This document shows, piece after piece, positions 22,926 to 35,023 of a DNA stretch of 64,000 nt. Each line of letters starts with the position of its first letter. The first letter of the stretch is position 1. The stretch lies in the NCBI GenBank assembly GCA_029379385.1, contig CM055617.1:13053532-13117531 (forward strand), given 5' to 3'. A program made the translations under genes and the position numbers. The DNA comes from Quillaja saponaria (lineage: Eukaryota > Streptophyta > Magnoliopsida > Fabales > Quillajaceae). Under the pieces are notes generated by a model that saw only the letters and a program-made list of their open reading frames with translations, was not told the DNA's origin and did not search any database.

Positions 22926-25900
22926 TCATGTAATGATTTTCTCAGCAATGCAAATAACCAGAATGTGAGCAATCTTTAGCCAAATTTCCACTTTCTTCAT
23001 AGAGATACCTTCTTCAAGCAAATGACATTCTTTATGGTGAGTTTAATTAAAGAAGCAGGCAACCACTCTTCCGTCAATGAATCCAACCCGGGGCAATTTT
23101 CAATACTTAATTGTTCGAGGGTTTTGCATCCCCTTGTCGTCTAATTTTTGGAGACTTGAAAATTGTTCAAGAGACAGATATGAGAGAGAATCAGGCAGCA
23201 AGCCCTCCTCCGGGAAGGATTCCACGCTTTCATACTCACCCTCAATATGAAGTTTGCAGAGAGAAGCAGGCAAATGCTAGTCCTTCCGGCGATCAGCATG
23301 TTTGTCACAATTTATAATCTCAAGTGAACTCAAATTAGAGGACAAAGCTCCTTCAGGACAATCATCTATTGTCAGAAATTTTAACTTTGGAAGAAGGGAA
23401 TGCATTTCATTAGGCAGAGAAATCAAATTGTAGCAGCAGGAGACATTTAAATGAATCAACCAGGGCGCAGACAATCCTTTGGGGAAGATATAAAATTCAG
23501 ACAGTTTTCAATGACTAATTCATCAAGTTGTTGAAGAGGACCTTCAGAAACTGATTGTAAGTTTTCACATCCTTCAATAATGAGAATCTTAAGACTGGGG
23601 AAAGCTTCTATACCCAAAGTCGCCAATGAATTGCAGCTTTCAATAATTTGCAGTGATTCCAGTGACACATGGTAGTACTGCTGAGGGAATTCAAGATTCT
23701 CACAGTAGGAGATTTCCAGTGTTTTCAATGAATCGGGTAGACCTTCGGGAAATGATATGGAAGAGGAGCAAGAAGAGATGCTCAGTTCCTCCAGACAAGG
23801 AGTGAAGTCGTTGTTGTACATTGCCATGGCCTCACATACAGACTCCACAAGGTAGCATCCTTCTATTTTGAGACTGCGGATCAAGCGTGGAAGTTCCTCC
23901 TGTTCCAGATGCTGCAACAATTTAAGACTTTCACAGTTTTTGATGGATAGGTCGTGAATTTCCAGAGACCTTGGGAGAGAAGAGACGAGATTTGGACATC
24001 CATCAATCTCAAGATATTCTAGAGCAGGAAGGTGATGAGGCAATCCCCTGGTTAATCTGGGGCAATTAGTTACAGAAAGTGATCTGAGACGAGGAAATAC
24101 ATCACCTTGGACTCCTTCTAAGGATGACCATTCTTCCCAAACGGGCATATCATCGAAAGACAACTTTTCCAGGGCTGGAAACAGTGTTGTCGAAGATGAA
24201 TTGTCGTCATTCTTGTAAAACTCGTGCCCGATAATCACCAATCCATGGAGACCTTCGATCTTGAGGTTTTTTAGAAAGGGTAATTGGCCAAGTGATGGTA
24301 ACAAACAACAATATTTACAACCATCAATATTTAGAAAAACCATATTATGGTAAGAAGCGTGTCCCAACCAACCTGGAAATGTCGTGCCCCTGTAGCCCTC
24401 AATAGAAAGAATTTTCAAGCATGTGTGAGGCTGCAGCTGGTCAAGTATATCTTTTTCACACTCTGAATCATCTATATCGGTATCAGATCCCCATCTCAAC
24501 TGTAAATCTTCAATGTACTTCTTATCCTTCAACCTGGCCTCCGAAGCATCCTTGGAATTCACAACGTACTCTAAGTTGCTAATGGAAAGCTCTCCGCGAA
24601 GATCTGGAAGTTTTCCCAATTCGCCAATCCGGGCACCCACTTTGTTCTTTCCAACAGAAAAATCACTTAGGAATTGTAGACTATTTAATTCACTCATTCC
24701 TTTTGGCAATTCTTTTATACCACTCCTTGCAATATCAAGATGTCTCAAGTTGATTAGATTAGGCATAGCACTGGGCAGTATGTTGAGACTCTCACACTGT
24801 TCTAGCTTCAGTGTTTGCAAATTATACAGATCACATACAGATTCAGTCAACTCCTTGATTTTTGAGAAAGAGAGATCCAAATAACGTAGATGGATCAGTT
24901 CCCCAATCGTATTGGGTAATGTTTCAAAATCACCACAGGGCAATGACAATACCCTTAAATACTTAAGCTTTGGCAAAATAATTGGGCAATGTTCCTGTAA
25001 ATACAATACTCCGCACTTGTTCTGTGATAGAATGTCGTTTTGTGATAGAAGAGTGCGTAAGTTCTTGATTTCAGAAAAACCCTCAAAATCTTTCAAAACT
25101 GGATGTTTTTGCTTATAAGACAGATAACGCGTGTTTTTAGTAACTTCGTGTACATCATCACCTTCTGACATAAAACAAAATTCTCCAGCTACATATTTAG
25201 CCAGGTCATGTATTAGGTCATGCATGACAAAGATACTCCTACCTCTACTCCCTCCTTTTGGTTGGAAAAATGATCTGGAAGCCAAGTCATGGAAATACTC
25301 ATCGCCTACTTCTTCCAATCTCTTTTCTCTCTTTCGTGGCAGCAGAAAATTTTCTGCCATCCACAATAAGATTAGATCCTCCTTGACGAATTGGTAATCT
25401 TTGGGGAATATTGAACAATACATAAAGCATCGTTTAAGATTTGAAGGAAGATACTGATAACTTAATCTCAAAGCAGGAACAATTTTGCTTTCATTTTCCG
25501 AAAGATTCCACATGTCGCTCTTCAAAATACTATTCCACTCTTCAACATCATATTTTGACCGCAGCAGTCCTCCAAGTGTTTTTGCAGCCAAAGGCAATCC
25601 ACCACATTTTTTCATAATATCTCTGCCAATTTTCTCTAGAACAGGATACTTATTAGAATTTGAGAAACAAAAGGCATGCTTTTGAAAATAACAAGCAACA
25701 ATCATCTTCAGACAAGGGCTTAAGATGACGTGGTGGCGTAGTTTGCATGATTGAAGCAACCTTTTCGCTGCGAGTTGTTACAATGATCTTACTCCCTTCT
25801 GCTCCATATTTAAAAGGCCTTTTTAAAAACTCCCAATTATCATAGTTCTCATTCCAAACATCGTCTAAAACAATCAGAAACTTCTTTCCTTTCAGCCTCT

Positions 25901-26735
25901 CTTTCAAATCAAGTTGTATCCCATTTAAGTTTTTAGAATTACAACTGCAGGACTTGACATCCTTCAATACAGTCTTGGGCGTGACTTCTTCCAATACAGT
26001 CTTGGACGTGACTTCCTCCAATATAGTCTTTGTAACTTTCAAAACATCCAGTTCTTCAGAAACACAAACCCATGCTTTGAGATCGAACCTCTGGTTCACC
26101 TTGTCATCATCATAAACCAACTGGGCTAATGTAGTTTTTCCAATCCCACTCATTCCGACAATGGGAATGACAGATATCTTGTTTCCAATTTCATCGTCTG
26201 ATAGCAACAAGTTGACTATGACTGCTTTATCTTGTTCCCTACCAACTACATCCCATGCTTCTAGCAGAGAAGTTGAAGGGATTTTATCTGAGAATTTCTT
26301 CCCAACACCCTCTTCACGTTCAAGAACACCTTTGTTCTTTGCAATTAATTCGATTCGATCAAGGACATCCTGTGTTCTTGATATTAAGTCTCTGTCAGAT
26401 GAACTAAAATAAGTGGAGAAGAATTTTTTTGGTACCTCTTTTGCTGCAGTCCTAACTCTGGTTTCAATTTCGTCGACAAGATCATCTGCATGATAGACAG
26501 CATCGTTGAGATCATCGAGCCACTCCTTCGCAGCAGGGTCCTGGATTTGCTTTTTCTCAGCGTCGTTGAGAACTGGATTAACAGCTAGCAGAGCTGTCTT
26601 CAATCTTCTGAGCAACTCCTCATGATCAAGATTCTTCCCTTTGAAGAAGTTGACAACCTCAGGTTTGGCTATCTTATCAAACAAGACAACAAGAACAGAA
26701 GAGAGAACAACTCGTCCAACAACAGCGGCAGCCAT
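22926..26735 (-). pseudogene. CNL-A: nearly full-length CC-NBS-LRR pseudogene
   Basis: Relative of the intact CNL-B. The start is the ATG at 26735 (MAAAVVGRVV), eight codons inside the longest frame, because CNL-B starts at the matching residue. The coiled-coil N-terminus is present, then P-loop GMSGIGKTT, kinase-2 FLIVLDDVW and RNBS-B GSKIIVTTR. A one-base insertion in a T4 run at 25680-25683 (plus strand) shifts the frame just before GLPL. The second part (25682-23485) has CGGLPLA, CFMYCSIFPK, MHDL and the LRRs. A one-base loss near 23485 shifts the frame again. A Trp codon has become TAG at 23277-23279. Further deletions lie in the last LRRs, and homology ends at the stop equivalent at 22926. 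A 9-residue unit is repeated three times between RNBS-A and kinase-2. The first frameshift is in a homopolymer and could be a sequencing error, but the later lesions are independent. Confidence 0.88.
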
Positions 26736-28535
26736 GGTTCTTTCTGGAAATGAAATCAAAGGTAAACTTGCTGAATTCGTATGGCTTCACAAAGACTTCA
26801 ATTTTGAGGAATGAAAGCAAAGAATTGTTTACCCAAAAAAGAAAAAAAAGAAAACCAGGATTTGAATAGTAAATCAGTGCACTCTGCACTGTAAAGAGGG
26901 CTTATCTTTTTTTTTTTTTTTTTGCTAGGAATAAAGAGGGCGGCTTATCTTTGAAAAATAATAAAGTTGAAATTGAAGTCACCTTGTGGGTCGGTGGTGA
27001 TAGCGATAGTACTTTAACAATTGAGAAGTTTCAAGAAACTGTACTAAATTATTTTGTAAATTAGTAGACTTGGAATAAAAAAAAGGTGACAAAAACATCA
27101 GTACCACATCTTAAGATGCAAAACAAATTAAACTGCCTAAATTACCTCAGACTTCTTCATAACAAAATTGATGAATTGTTGCTTCGTTATTAGTATTTTG
27201 TTCTTCTGGCGCAGTATGATCATATTGAAACTTGATATTGTTTATATATTAGTTAGATTAACTCTCTTAGTTAATTTTTACTTAAACTGCTTATAGTAGG
27301 AAATTTACAATCTTCGAGTTAAAGTTAGGGTAGTTTTGCAAAAATTATTAATATCTACTTATGGTTGGTACTTGACTTACGAATAACATTTCATTTCGAT
27401 GAAATTAGTATTTTGAGACTGTTAGAAATTATGTGTTTGGTTCATTTTCAATAGCAAAACAAAAGATGAGAAGATTATAATGGTTGTTTGATAATTATTT
27501 AGTGAGAAATTGTATGTTTTAATTCATCTTTCATTTTTTTGTTATTTGATAATTGATGTTGATTGAGTTTTGATCCTAAAACTATTTGTATGCTCTATTT
27601 TAATAGCAATGAGAATGAAAGATATGTTACATGAATGAGTTAAACAATCTTTTCTTTATCTGAATTAGTTAATATGTGACTCTTAAGCATCATAGACAAT
27701 AAGTAAAACAATAATTTCAGTTTAATTAAAGAAAAACAATATTGGTAGTTTAAAATTGTTACAGAAAAAGAAAAAAAAAAATGCTGAAACTAGTTTTTTA
27801 TTTTTATTTTTATTTTTTGATAAGATGGCATGGTCATCACATTGTTTGGTAATGTTAATTCCTAATTTATATATTTTTAACTAATATCTATTACATATAT
27901 GATCTAAATTTAGATATATACAAAATTTAATTTGTAAGAGATGACAGTAAGTAGAGCAACATGAATTGTTAGACTATCTATTATCATTTATTTATTAATT
28001 TGTGGGGATAAAATGTTGAAGGAATAAATTAATGGAGGCAAAAGTTTTCAAACTAATTAGCTAGTCAATAATTATTTATTGTTTTTTTTGGGTAAAAATA
28101 GAGATTCAGCAATGGTGTTTTGGAAGTGGGATGAAAATACTTGCTCATTAAGTTAGACCTTGGGTGGGTGCATAAATAGAGGTCCAAAAAAACAGTTACA
28201 TTGAAATAAAGTGGATGATTCATTCTCTGCTTTACCCACCGAAAAGGGGAAATCCTTGGCAAGTTGGTGAATTTTACAATACTTTTGGCAAAGAAAAAAG
28301 AAAGAAGAGACCAGTTTTTTAATTAAGGATTTATTGTCTAAGACTTTGACACAACAAATAGTCCATTGTGGCAATAATGCACTACCAGTACCAACTGATC
28401 ACACTATATAAATTGGTCAAGTTTTCACACCCTTATCATACTACAGATAGCCTTAATTTTTCTGTTTTCTTTAATCTCACAGTTTTATTTTGTTTTATGA
28501 GAAGTTCTATAATATAACTTAAAACTCATGAAGAT
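26736..28535. other. Upstream region of CNL-A and spacer
   Basis: AT-rich sequence. The first ~150 bases resemble the upstream region of CNL-B at 57692-57850 (both have gaaatgaaatca just before the ATG and an aataaagttgaaatt tract). Beyond that I see no homology within the window and no gene. T-runs occur at 26909-26924 and a T-rich tract at about 27797-27820. A TATA-like ctatataaattgg lies at 28405. The rightmost ~100 bases look like the end of an intron of the dioxygenase fragment. Confidence 0.5.
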
Positions 28536-28539
28536 TTGT

Positions 28540-28800
28540 TGCAGTTGATCAATCATGGAGTTACCCTTCACTGGTGGAGAAGGTGAGGATAGGTGTCCAA
28601 GAATTTTTCAATCTTCTAATGGAAGAGAAAATAAAATTTTGGAAGCAAGCATGAGATCATATGATGGGGTCTGGTCAGGCTTTTGTTGTATAGTGAGTTT
28701 ATTCACGGATATCATATAAAATTACTTTTTCAACTCTTGGATGTATAGATATATCTGAGATTACTCTGCAGAAATGAGAAGTCAACTCAATGCGATATAT
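28540..28800 (+). pseudogene. 2OG-Fe(II) dioxygenase (SRG1-like) exon fragment
   Basis: After a splice-acceptor-like tttgttgcag the plus strand reads LINHGV, then, after a one-base frame slip, SLVEKVRIGVQEFFNLLMEE. It then reads KFWKQA, a stop, and SGQAFVV. This is the order of exon 2 in SRG1-type plant dioxygenases, which start exon 2 at the same LINHG point. A further scrap near 28715-28790 resembles the next segment (caactcttggat, tctgcaga). Everything downstream is gone. Compare 37066-38063. Confidence 0.75.
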
Positions 28801-28829
28801 CAGTATCAAATAAAAAACTAACTACTAGT

Positions 28830-29620
28830 TAATTCTCCAACAGAACATACAAATTAAATCAACAGAATATTAAGAATAAAAACCATTATCTCAAAAACTG
28901 CCAGTAGTTCATTAGAGTTCAAACACCAATTTTACATCAAATCTGAAAAACTAGTCAGAAATTCAAAGACAGTGCAGGGATCAACGGAAAAAAGTGAAGC
29001 AAATTCAAAATTCTAACAATAAAAGTCAATCATTTTCAAAATATAAGATTTGAAGCACTATCTAGAGATTTTGACAACGCACCTCCCCTGAAAATTTTCC
29101 AGAACAAACCATCAAAAACTCCACGCAACTTCACAACAAGAAACCAACAAGCAATATAATGGCTTAATGGAAGTAAAACAAAACAAAATTTAAGATGTTC
29201 AATCATTACCCATACTGACAGCTTCCCCCTCGTTTTCTGAATAGTGTACTGACAAGGAGTCCCTGCTACCTGATCTTACAACAAATGGAATCTCTGTTAC
29301 CTACAATCAGTGAATACCGGCCTCAGTATTTCGATTAAAATATGCACAATTCAAGAGGATAACCTTTGGGACATACATGGATGAACTCTGCCTTTATAAT
29401 CAGCATATGGATCATGTACCCATTTCGTTTCTTCTTCTTTTTCTCCTCTTCAATCACGCTTTCTCTTCTCCATGTCTAGATTTTTGCATCTTAATCATTG
29501 AAACAGATGTTGGTATTAATATACTAAAAGAAAACTACAAACACTCCAACTTGGAGGGACATTTTATAGAAGTTGGGATATAGATGGTCAATAAGTGGTG
29601 TGTCATTACTTTTGAAAACA
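28830..29620. repeat. Mixed CNL-flank repeats
   Basis: 28830-29130 matches 3040-3330 and 44560-44880. 29190-29280 matches 3680-3720 and 460-580. 29345-29610 matches the CNL downstream flank at 22310-22560, 36500-36640 and 53400-53620 (ctctgcctttataatc, tggtcaataagtggtgtgtc). The blocks are joined in a different order from units A and B, so it looks like a shortened third copy. The ORF at 29377-29583 lies in this flank and is not kept in the paralogues. Confidence 0.55.
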
Positions 29621-29829
29621 TGTTATTGTGAAGAAGATATTCATTTCTCATGCACTGGTGTATTATGACATACAATATATATTGCAGTATTCTATTAAAA
29701 TTAAGAAGTCTTTTGCTAATGATTAATGAAAAAACTGTTGTTAATACAAAGAGTATATTATCTCACTCAACCAAAAATTTAATTTAATTATTAAGATGTA
29801 TTAATGTTTTTTTTTTTTTTTTTTTTTTT

Positions 29830-30150
29830 GATAGTTTTTATTATGTAGTACAGTCTGCTGACAAATTTCTTGCCTAGAGAATAATCCCAATCTTCCTTAT
29901 ATAGCTTTCCAACTGTACACTTGCTGTAGGTTCGGGTTCATATCAATATTACCCCATCCAAAACAACCTTGTCCTCAATGTTGAACTAGACAACATTCTT
30001 GGTGATGCAGCTGCTGCCCCAAACTAATGTTTTCAGCCTTACTAGTCAAAGTTAGCAATCTTACCAATGAACTAATTGTTGGCCTCATCCCTAACAGTTG
30101 CCTGCAAGAAATTTGTGAAAATAACATTCTCCAAAAGTTGTTGCACCTTA
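29830..30150 (-). mobile_element. Possible gypsy 3'-end/LTR remnant
   Basis: On the minus strand near 29945-29980 the codons read FNIEDKVVLDG, which resembles the tail that follows the chromodomain in plant gypsy polyproteins. Further along, agctatataaggaag gives a TATA-like box. It abuts a ~20-base T-run on its left and the truncated copia LTR on its right. The evidence is short and the boundaries are unclear. Confidence 0.3.
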
Positions 30151-30151
30151 G

Positions 30152-30234
30152 TCAAGAAAGTAGAAATTGTTTTTGAGTATTCCAATTTGTTCATCCTCTT
30201 TAATTTGTGTGTTGTGCTCACCACATTTTTAACA
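30152..30234 (+). repeat. 5' LTR remnant of the copia element
   Basis: tcaagaaagtagaaattg through ttgtgctcaccac to ttaaca matches the last part of the 3' LTR (34941-35023). The first ~310 bp of this LTR are missing, replaced by unrelated sequence. Confidence 0.75.
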
Positions 30235-30237
30235 AAG

Positions 30238-30249
30238 TAGTATCAAAGC
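30238..30249 (+). other. tRNA-iMet primer binding site of the copia element
   Basis: tagtatcaaagc, 10 of 12 bases matching tggtatcagagc, three bases after the LTR remnant. Confidence 0.65.
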
Positions 30250-30279
30250 CTAGATGTTCTAATTTAGTGAATTTGAGAG

Positions 30280-33200
30280 ATGTCTACTGGATCAGGAATG
30301 TTCTCATTTCAATTGTCTCATCTTACTAAAAATAACTATGACAATTGGTGTCTTCATGTGAAAGCTTTGCTTAGATGACAAGATGCATGGGAGATCATAG
30401 AGAAACGATATGACCAACCACAAGATGCATGGGAGATCATAGAGAAACGATATGACCAACCACAAGATGAAGCCGCTTTAATTGCGGCTCAAAAAGATGC
30501 CTTACAAAAGGATAGGAAAAAGGATCAACAAGCTCTCACCCTCATTTATCAAGGGTTGGATGAATCTATGTTTGAGAAGGTGGCATTAGCAACTACTACC
30601 AAGGAAGCTTGAGAGATTTTGCAAAGCTCTCTCCAAGGAGTAGAAAAAGTGAAGAAAATTCGACTTCAAACATTGAGAGGAAATTTTGAAGCCTTCACTA
30701 CAAGAAAACTTGTCAATTTCGATGAACTTTTTTCCCACAAACCAACCAACAAACAAAGAAAAATGTGATTCTGACAAATTGTTTGTCGGTAGATTTGTTG
30801 GTAAGTTGGCACCAATCATATTTTTATAGTACTGTGAAAATTACCCATAAATAAATATAAATAAAAAGCAGGTTCATGTGCGTGGGTATTTCCCACAAAC
30901 TTGGTCAGTGGATATTTCCCACAAACTTAGTCTATGGGTATTTCTCATAAACTTCGTCTGTAGGTACCCACAAACTTGCTCTAGGGTAATACCCACAAAC
31001 TTGCTTTGGGGTAATACCCATAAACTTGCTCTGGGGTAATACCCACAAGCTTGATTTGTGGGTAATATCGACAAACCAAGTTTGTAGATATTTCACATAG
31101 ACAAGGTTTATGAGTATTTCACACAAACTGTCAATTTTTCCAAAAAGTTCACACACAAAATAGTACCAACAGATTGTTTATCGGGAACACCGACAAACTT
31201 TATACATTTGTTGAAATTTCCCACCAATGAGTTTCCTACATACCTTTTCCCATGAACTGTTTGTTGATGAAGTTTTACCCACAAACTTAGTTCGTTGGAA
31301 ATGTCCAGTTTTCTTGTGATGCTTCAACATGAAGGAATTCAAGTCAATTTCAAATTATTTTTCAAGAATGCTAATCATTGTCAACTAATTGAAAAGGGAT
31401 GGAGAAAAAGTAGAATATGTTGATGTGGTGGAGAAAATCCTTTACTCTTTGCAACCATAATTTGATTACATTATTAAGGCAATCGAAGAATTGAAAGACT
31501 TGGAGATCATGCCTATTGAGCAACTCAAGGGATCATTGCAAGCTTATGAAGAAAGATTTAAGAAGAAGGAGGAGAAGTCGCTTGAATAAGTTCTCCAAGC
31601 CAAGGAGGTCGTGATCATGGAAGAAGAGGATTTCATTTTGAGAAAATTAATGAAGAAAGAGGCCAACAATCATCAAGAGGCCGTGGAAGAGAAAGAGGAA
31701 AATATGAAAGACCAAATAAGAGGAAGTATGACAAGAGTAATGTTGAATGATATAATTGTCATAAATTTGGTCATTTTGCTTTGGAATGTCGCAATTGTTA
31801 AAGAGAATGCTAATCTACTTGAATACAAAGAAGAAGTGGAAGAGCCAACTTTGTAGCTAGCATTTAAAAGGAGATGAAAATGAGGTGAAGAGTTCATGAT
31901 ACCTTGACAATAGTGTAAGCAACCATATGTGTGCGGACAAAAGAAATTTTTTTGGATATTGATGAGAAAGTGAGTGGATTTGTGACCTTTGGAAACTCTT
32001 CTAAAATTCCAATCAAAGGAAAAGGTACCATTTTAATTTCTTTAAAAGATGGTTTTCATAAGCTCATTTATGATGTTTATTATGTTCCAAAATTAAAAAG
32101 TAACATTTTAAGTTTGGGACAACTCTTAGAAGGGTTATGAAATCCATATGAAAGATAAAAGCCTTTGGGCCACTCGAATTTTGAAGGACTAAAGAATTTG
32201 GGAGAGAAAAAAATGGTGTCGAGGTTGCCATTCATTGACAATCCAAATCAACTACGTGAAGCAAGCCTCCTTGGAAAACTTGCAAAAAAGAGTTTTCCTG
32301 AAGAAGCCTCAAAAGCAACTTAGTCACTTTAGCATATTCATACTAATGTGTATGGACCAATCAAGCCATGCTTATTTGTCAAAAATAATTATTGTTTGCT
32401 TTTCATTGATGATTATACTCGTAAAATATGAGTTTATTTTTTGAAGAAAAAATCAGAGGCTTTTGAGGTTTTCAAAAAGTTTAAAATTCTTGTTGAAAAA
32501 GAGAGTGGTCATGTAATTAAATCTTTAAGATTTGATAAAGAAGGTGAATTCACTTCAAATGAATTCAATCTCTTTTGTGAAACACAAGGGATTCATTGTC
32601 CTTTAATATTTCTTAGGACACCATAACAAAATGGTGTAGCAGAAAGGAAGAATAGAACAATTCTTAATATGACCTGATGTTTGTTGAAATATAAGAATAT
32701 ACCTAAAGAATTTTGGGCAAAAGCTGTTTCTTGGCAGTTTATTTGTCCAACAAATGTCCAACCAAAGGTGTGGAGAATCAAACACCTCAAGAAGCTTGGA
32801 GTGGAAAGAAGCAAAATATTTCTCACTTGTGAATTTTTGGAAGCATTGCCTATGCCCATTTACCGGATAAAGAGAGGTGTAAACTTGATAATCGAAGTGT
32901 GAAATATGTATTTATTGGCTATGATTCAAATTCCAAAGGGTACAAGCTTTATAACCCAAGAAATGGAAAAATCATAGTTTGTAGAGATGTTGAATTCAAT
33001 GAAGATGAAACATGGGATTGATGTTCAAGAGGAAGAAAGTTACAATTTTTTTCCTTACTTTGAAGAAGAACAAGAAATAGAAGCACCATTGGAATCCATT
33101 ACTCCACCTCCATCATCAACTCCTTCATTAAAAAAAATTCAAGTGAAGGGTCACCAAAAATAAGAAGTCTTCTTGATCTATATGAAAATATAGAAGTGAT

Positions 33201-34610
33201 AAAAAGATGTAAATTTATTTTATCTAGTTGCAAATAGTGAACCATTGTTTTTTGAAGAAGCTGAAAATGATAAGAAGCGGAGACAAGCCAATGGATGAGG
33301 AGATAAAAGCTATTGAAAAAAATCATACTTAGGAGTTGGCAAATCTTCCAAAAGATCATAAAGCTATTGGAATGAAATGGGTGTACAAGGCAAAGAAAAA
33401 TGCAAAATGGAAGTTAAGAAGTATAAACCGAGGCTAGTTGTGAAAGACTATGCACAAAAGCAGGGGATCAATTATGAATAGTTATTTGCTCCTGTTGCTA
33501 CTTAGAAACAATCCGCTTTCCTGTTTTCTTAAAGAAGAAATTTATGTTGAACAACATGAGGGTTATTTAATTGAAGGGCAAAAAGACAAGTTTTGAAGCT
33601 AAAAAAGGATTTGTAAAGCCTAAAATAAGCATCAAGAGCGTGGAATAATCGAATTGACAAGTATTTTCAATAAAATTGGTTGTTAGATGTCCACATGAAT
33701 ATGCACTTTATGTGAATGTATATGAAAATGATGATGTTTTATTTGTTTGCCTTTATGTGGATGATCAAATTTTTACAGGAAATAATCCAATCATGTTTGA
33801 AGATTTCAAGAAGGCAATGACTTGTGAATTTAAGATGACTAACATGGGGCTAATCCCTTACTACTTAGGTCTTGAAGTGAAGCAAAATGATGGTGGAATT
33901 TTTATTTCACAAGAAAGCTATGCAAAGATGTTCTTAAGAAATTTCAGATGCTTGATAAGAACTTTGTTAATACACCTATGAAATGTGGAGTAAAGTTGTC
34001 AAAGTATGATGATAGAGAGAAGGTAGATCCTACATTATTTAAAAGTCTTGTTGGAAGCTTAAGATACTTGACTTGCACAAAGCTGGATATTCTTTATGTT
34101 GTTGAATTAATGAGTCGTTACATGGAACCTCCTACTTCTACTCACATGAAAACTGCTAAAAGAATTCTTCGTTGCCTAAGAGGTACCCTTGACTATGGCC
34201 TATTTTATTATTCTTCACATATTATTGAATCTTGTGGGATATTGTGATAGTGATTTTGCTGGAGATTTAGACGATAGAAAAAGCACCACAAGCTAAATAT
34301 GTTGCTACTACCTCTTGTACTTGTCATGCCATTTGGTTAAGAAGATTGTTGAAGGAGGTAGAAGAGCCACAAAAAGAACCAACCCAATTTTGTTGACAAC
34401 AAGTCTACACTAGCTTTGGCAAATAATTCTGTCTTCGATGATGGAAGCAAACATCTAGACACAATGTATCATTTCATCCATGAATGTATTGCCAAGAAAG
34501 AAGCAGAAGTCAAATTTGTGAAGTCTCTTGATCAAGTTGTTGATATTTCCACAAAACCACTTAAATTTGAAGTCTTTCAATGATTGAGAGAATTGCTTGG
34601 AGTTAGAAAG
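30280..34610 (+). pseudogene. Decayed copia gag-pol
   Basis: Gag starts at ATG 30280 and continues to about 30695, where it is interrupted by the CACTA-like element and resumes at 31322. A 42-bp unit coding for [14 protein letters not shown] is repeated in frame at 30382-30465. The zinc knuckle near 31755 has lost its first Cys (a TGA stands there): YNCHKFGHFALEC. Protease near 31895-32140 reads YLDNSVSNHM where DSGASNHM is usual. Integrase follows: FDKEGEFTSNEF near 32530, then QNGVAERKNRT near 32630 after a stop. RT is at 33250-33980 (MKWVYKAKKN, and LYVDDQIF with the YVDD box near 33750). RNase H/C-terminus is at 33948-34600 (SLVGSLRYLTCTKLDILYVV). Many stops, so no polyprotein is expected. 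Confidence 0.85.
30696..31321. mobile_element. Non-autonomous CACTA (En/Spm-type) element in copia gag
   Basis: Ends are cactacaagaaaact at 30696 and agttttcttgtgatg at 31321, inverted repeats with two mismatches. The flanking trinucleotide ctt (30693-30695 and 31322-31324) is the 3-bp target duplication typical of CACTA elements. Removing the insert and one ctt restores the gag reading. The interior is an array of degenerate ~25-29 bp repeats around cccacaaacttg, three of them the closely matched form ending ctctggggtaat (30965-31040). Inverted copies follow (accaagtttgt, 31067). No transposase. The minus-strand ORFs at 30586-31156 are by-products of the repeats. Confidence 0.85.
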
Positions 34611-34632
34611 GAAAATTAAGTTTAAGGGGAAG

Positions 34633-35023
34633 TGTTAACAATAATAAACTTTATTTCCTATGATAAATTGTTAGTGGAAGTTAGAAAGGTGTGAGTTATT
34701 TTGATGTAATTGATTTTAAGAGGTAGTTAATTTCTTATAATGGGTGGTTATAAACTATTATGTGCTAGTAGATGTTTTTGTTATTGTTGTTAATGTGTAA
34801 AAAAATTGTAGTAATGGGTTGGAGTCTTTAATGTCTAGGCTAATGGGTGTTTAAGTCATATTGGTGTACATTTAGTTGTGTGACTTTAGAGTTACTATTA
34901 TGAGTCTTACAAATACTCATTGTATGTTTTCAATTTGATATCAAGAAAGTAGAAATTGTTTTTGAGTTTTCTAATTTGTTTATCCTTTTTAATTTGTGTG
35001 TTGTGTTCATCATATTTCCACCA
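34633..35023 (+). repeat. 3' LTR of the copia element
   Basis: Follows a polypurine tract, aaggggaag, at 34624-34632. Starts tgttaacaataataaac, and ends near ttccacca at 35023 where the 5' copy reads ttaaca. About 391 bp. The last ~83 bp match the 5' LTR remnant. Confidence 0.75.

Larger units (their letters stand above)
30152..35023 (+). mobile_element. Ty1/copia retrotransposon, 5'-LTR-truncated and decayed
   Basis: Copia order on the plus strand: LTR remnant, PBS, gag, protease, integrase, RT, RNase H, polypurine tract, 3' LTR. Only the last 83 bp of the 5' LTR remain, against ~391 bp for the 3' LTR. Stops and frameshifts run throughout, and a CACTA-like element sits in gag. The right flank (35024 on) is CNL-flank repeat, so the element was inserted into or recombined with a duplicated flank. 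No target duplication can be checked because the 5' end is lost. Confidence 0.85.

Noticed and set aside
25653..25759. An intron joining the two CNL-A frames
   Set aside because: The two frames overlap and alignment to CNL-B is continuous apart from one base; no GT-AG pair is needed or visible.
24513..26412. Plus-strand ORFs opposite CNL-A, and likewise 54012-57368 opposite CNL-B
   Set aside because: They are the antisense frames of LRR/NB-ARC codons, have no domain of their own, and follow the codon pattern of the sense gene.
29377..29583. 68-codon ORF starting MDELCLYNQHMDH
   Set aside because: Lies in a CNL-flank repeat; the similar frame at 36520 differs in length and frame, so no conserved protein.
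30586..31156. Minus-strand ORFs with repeated GYYPRASLW-like units
   Set aside because: They arise from the internal repeats of the CACTA-type element and do not extend beyond it.
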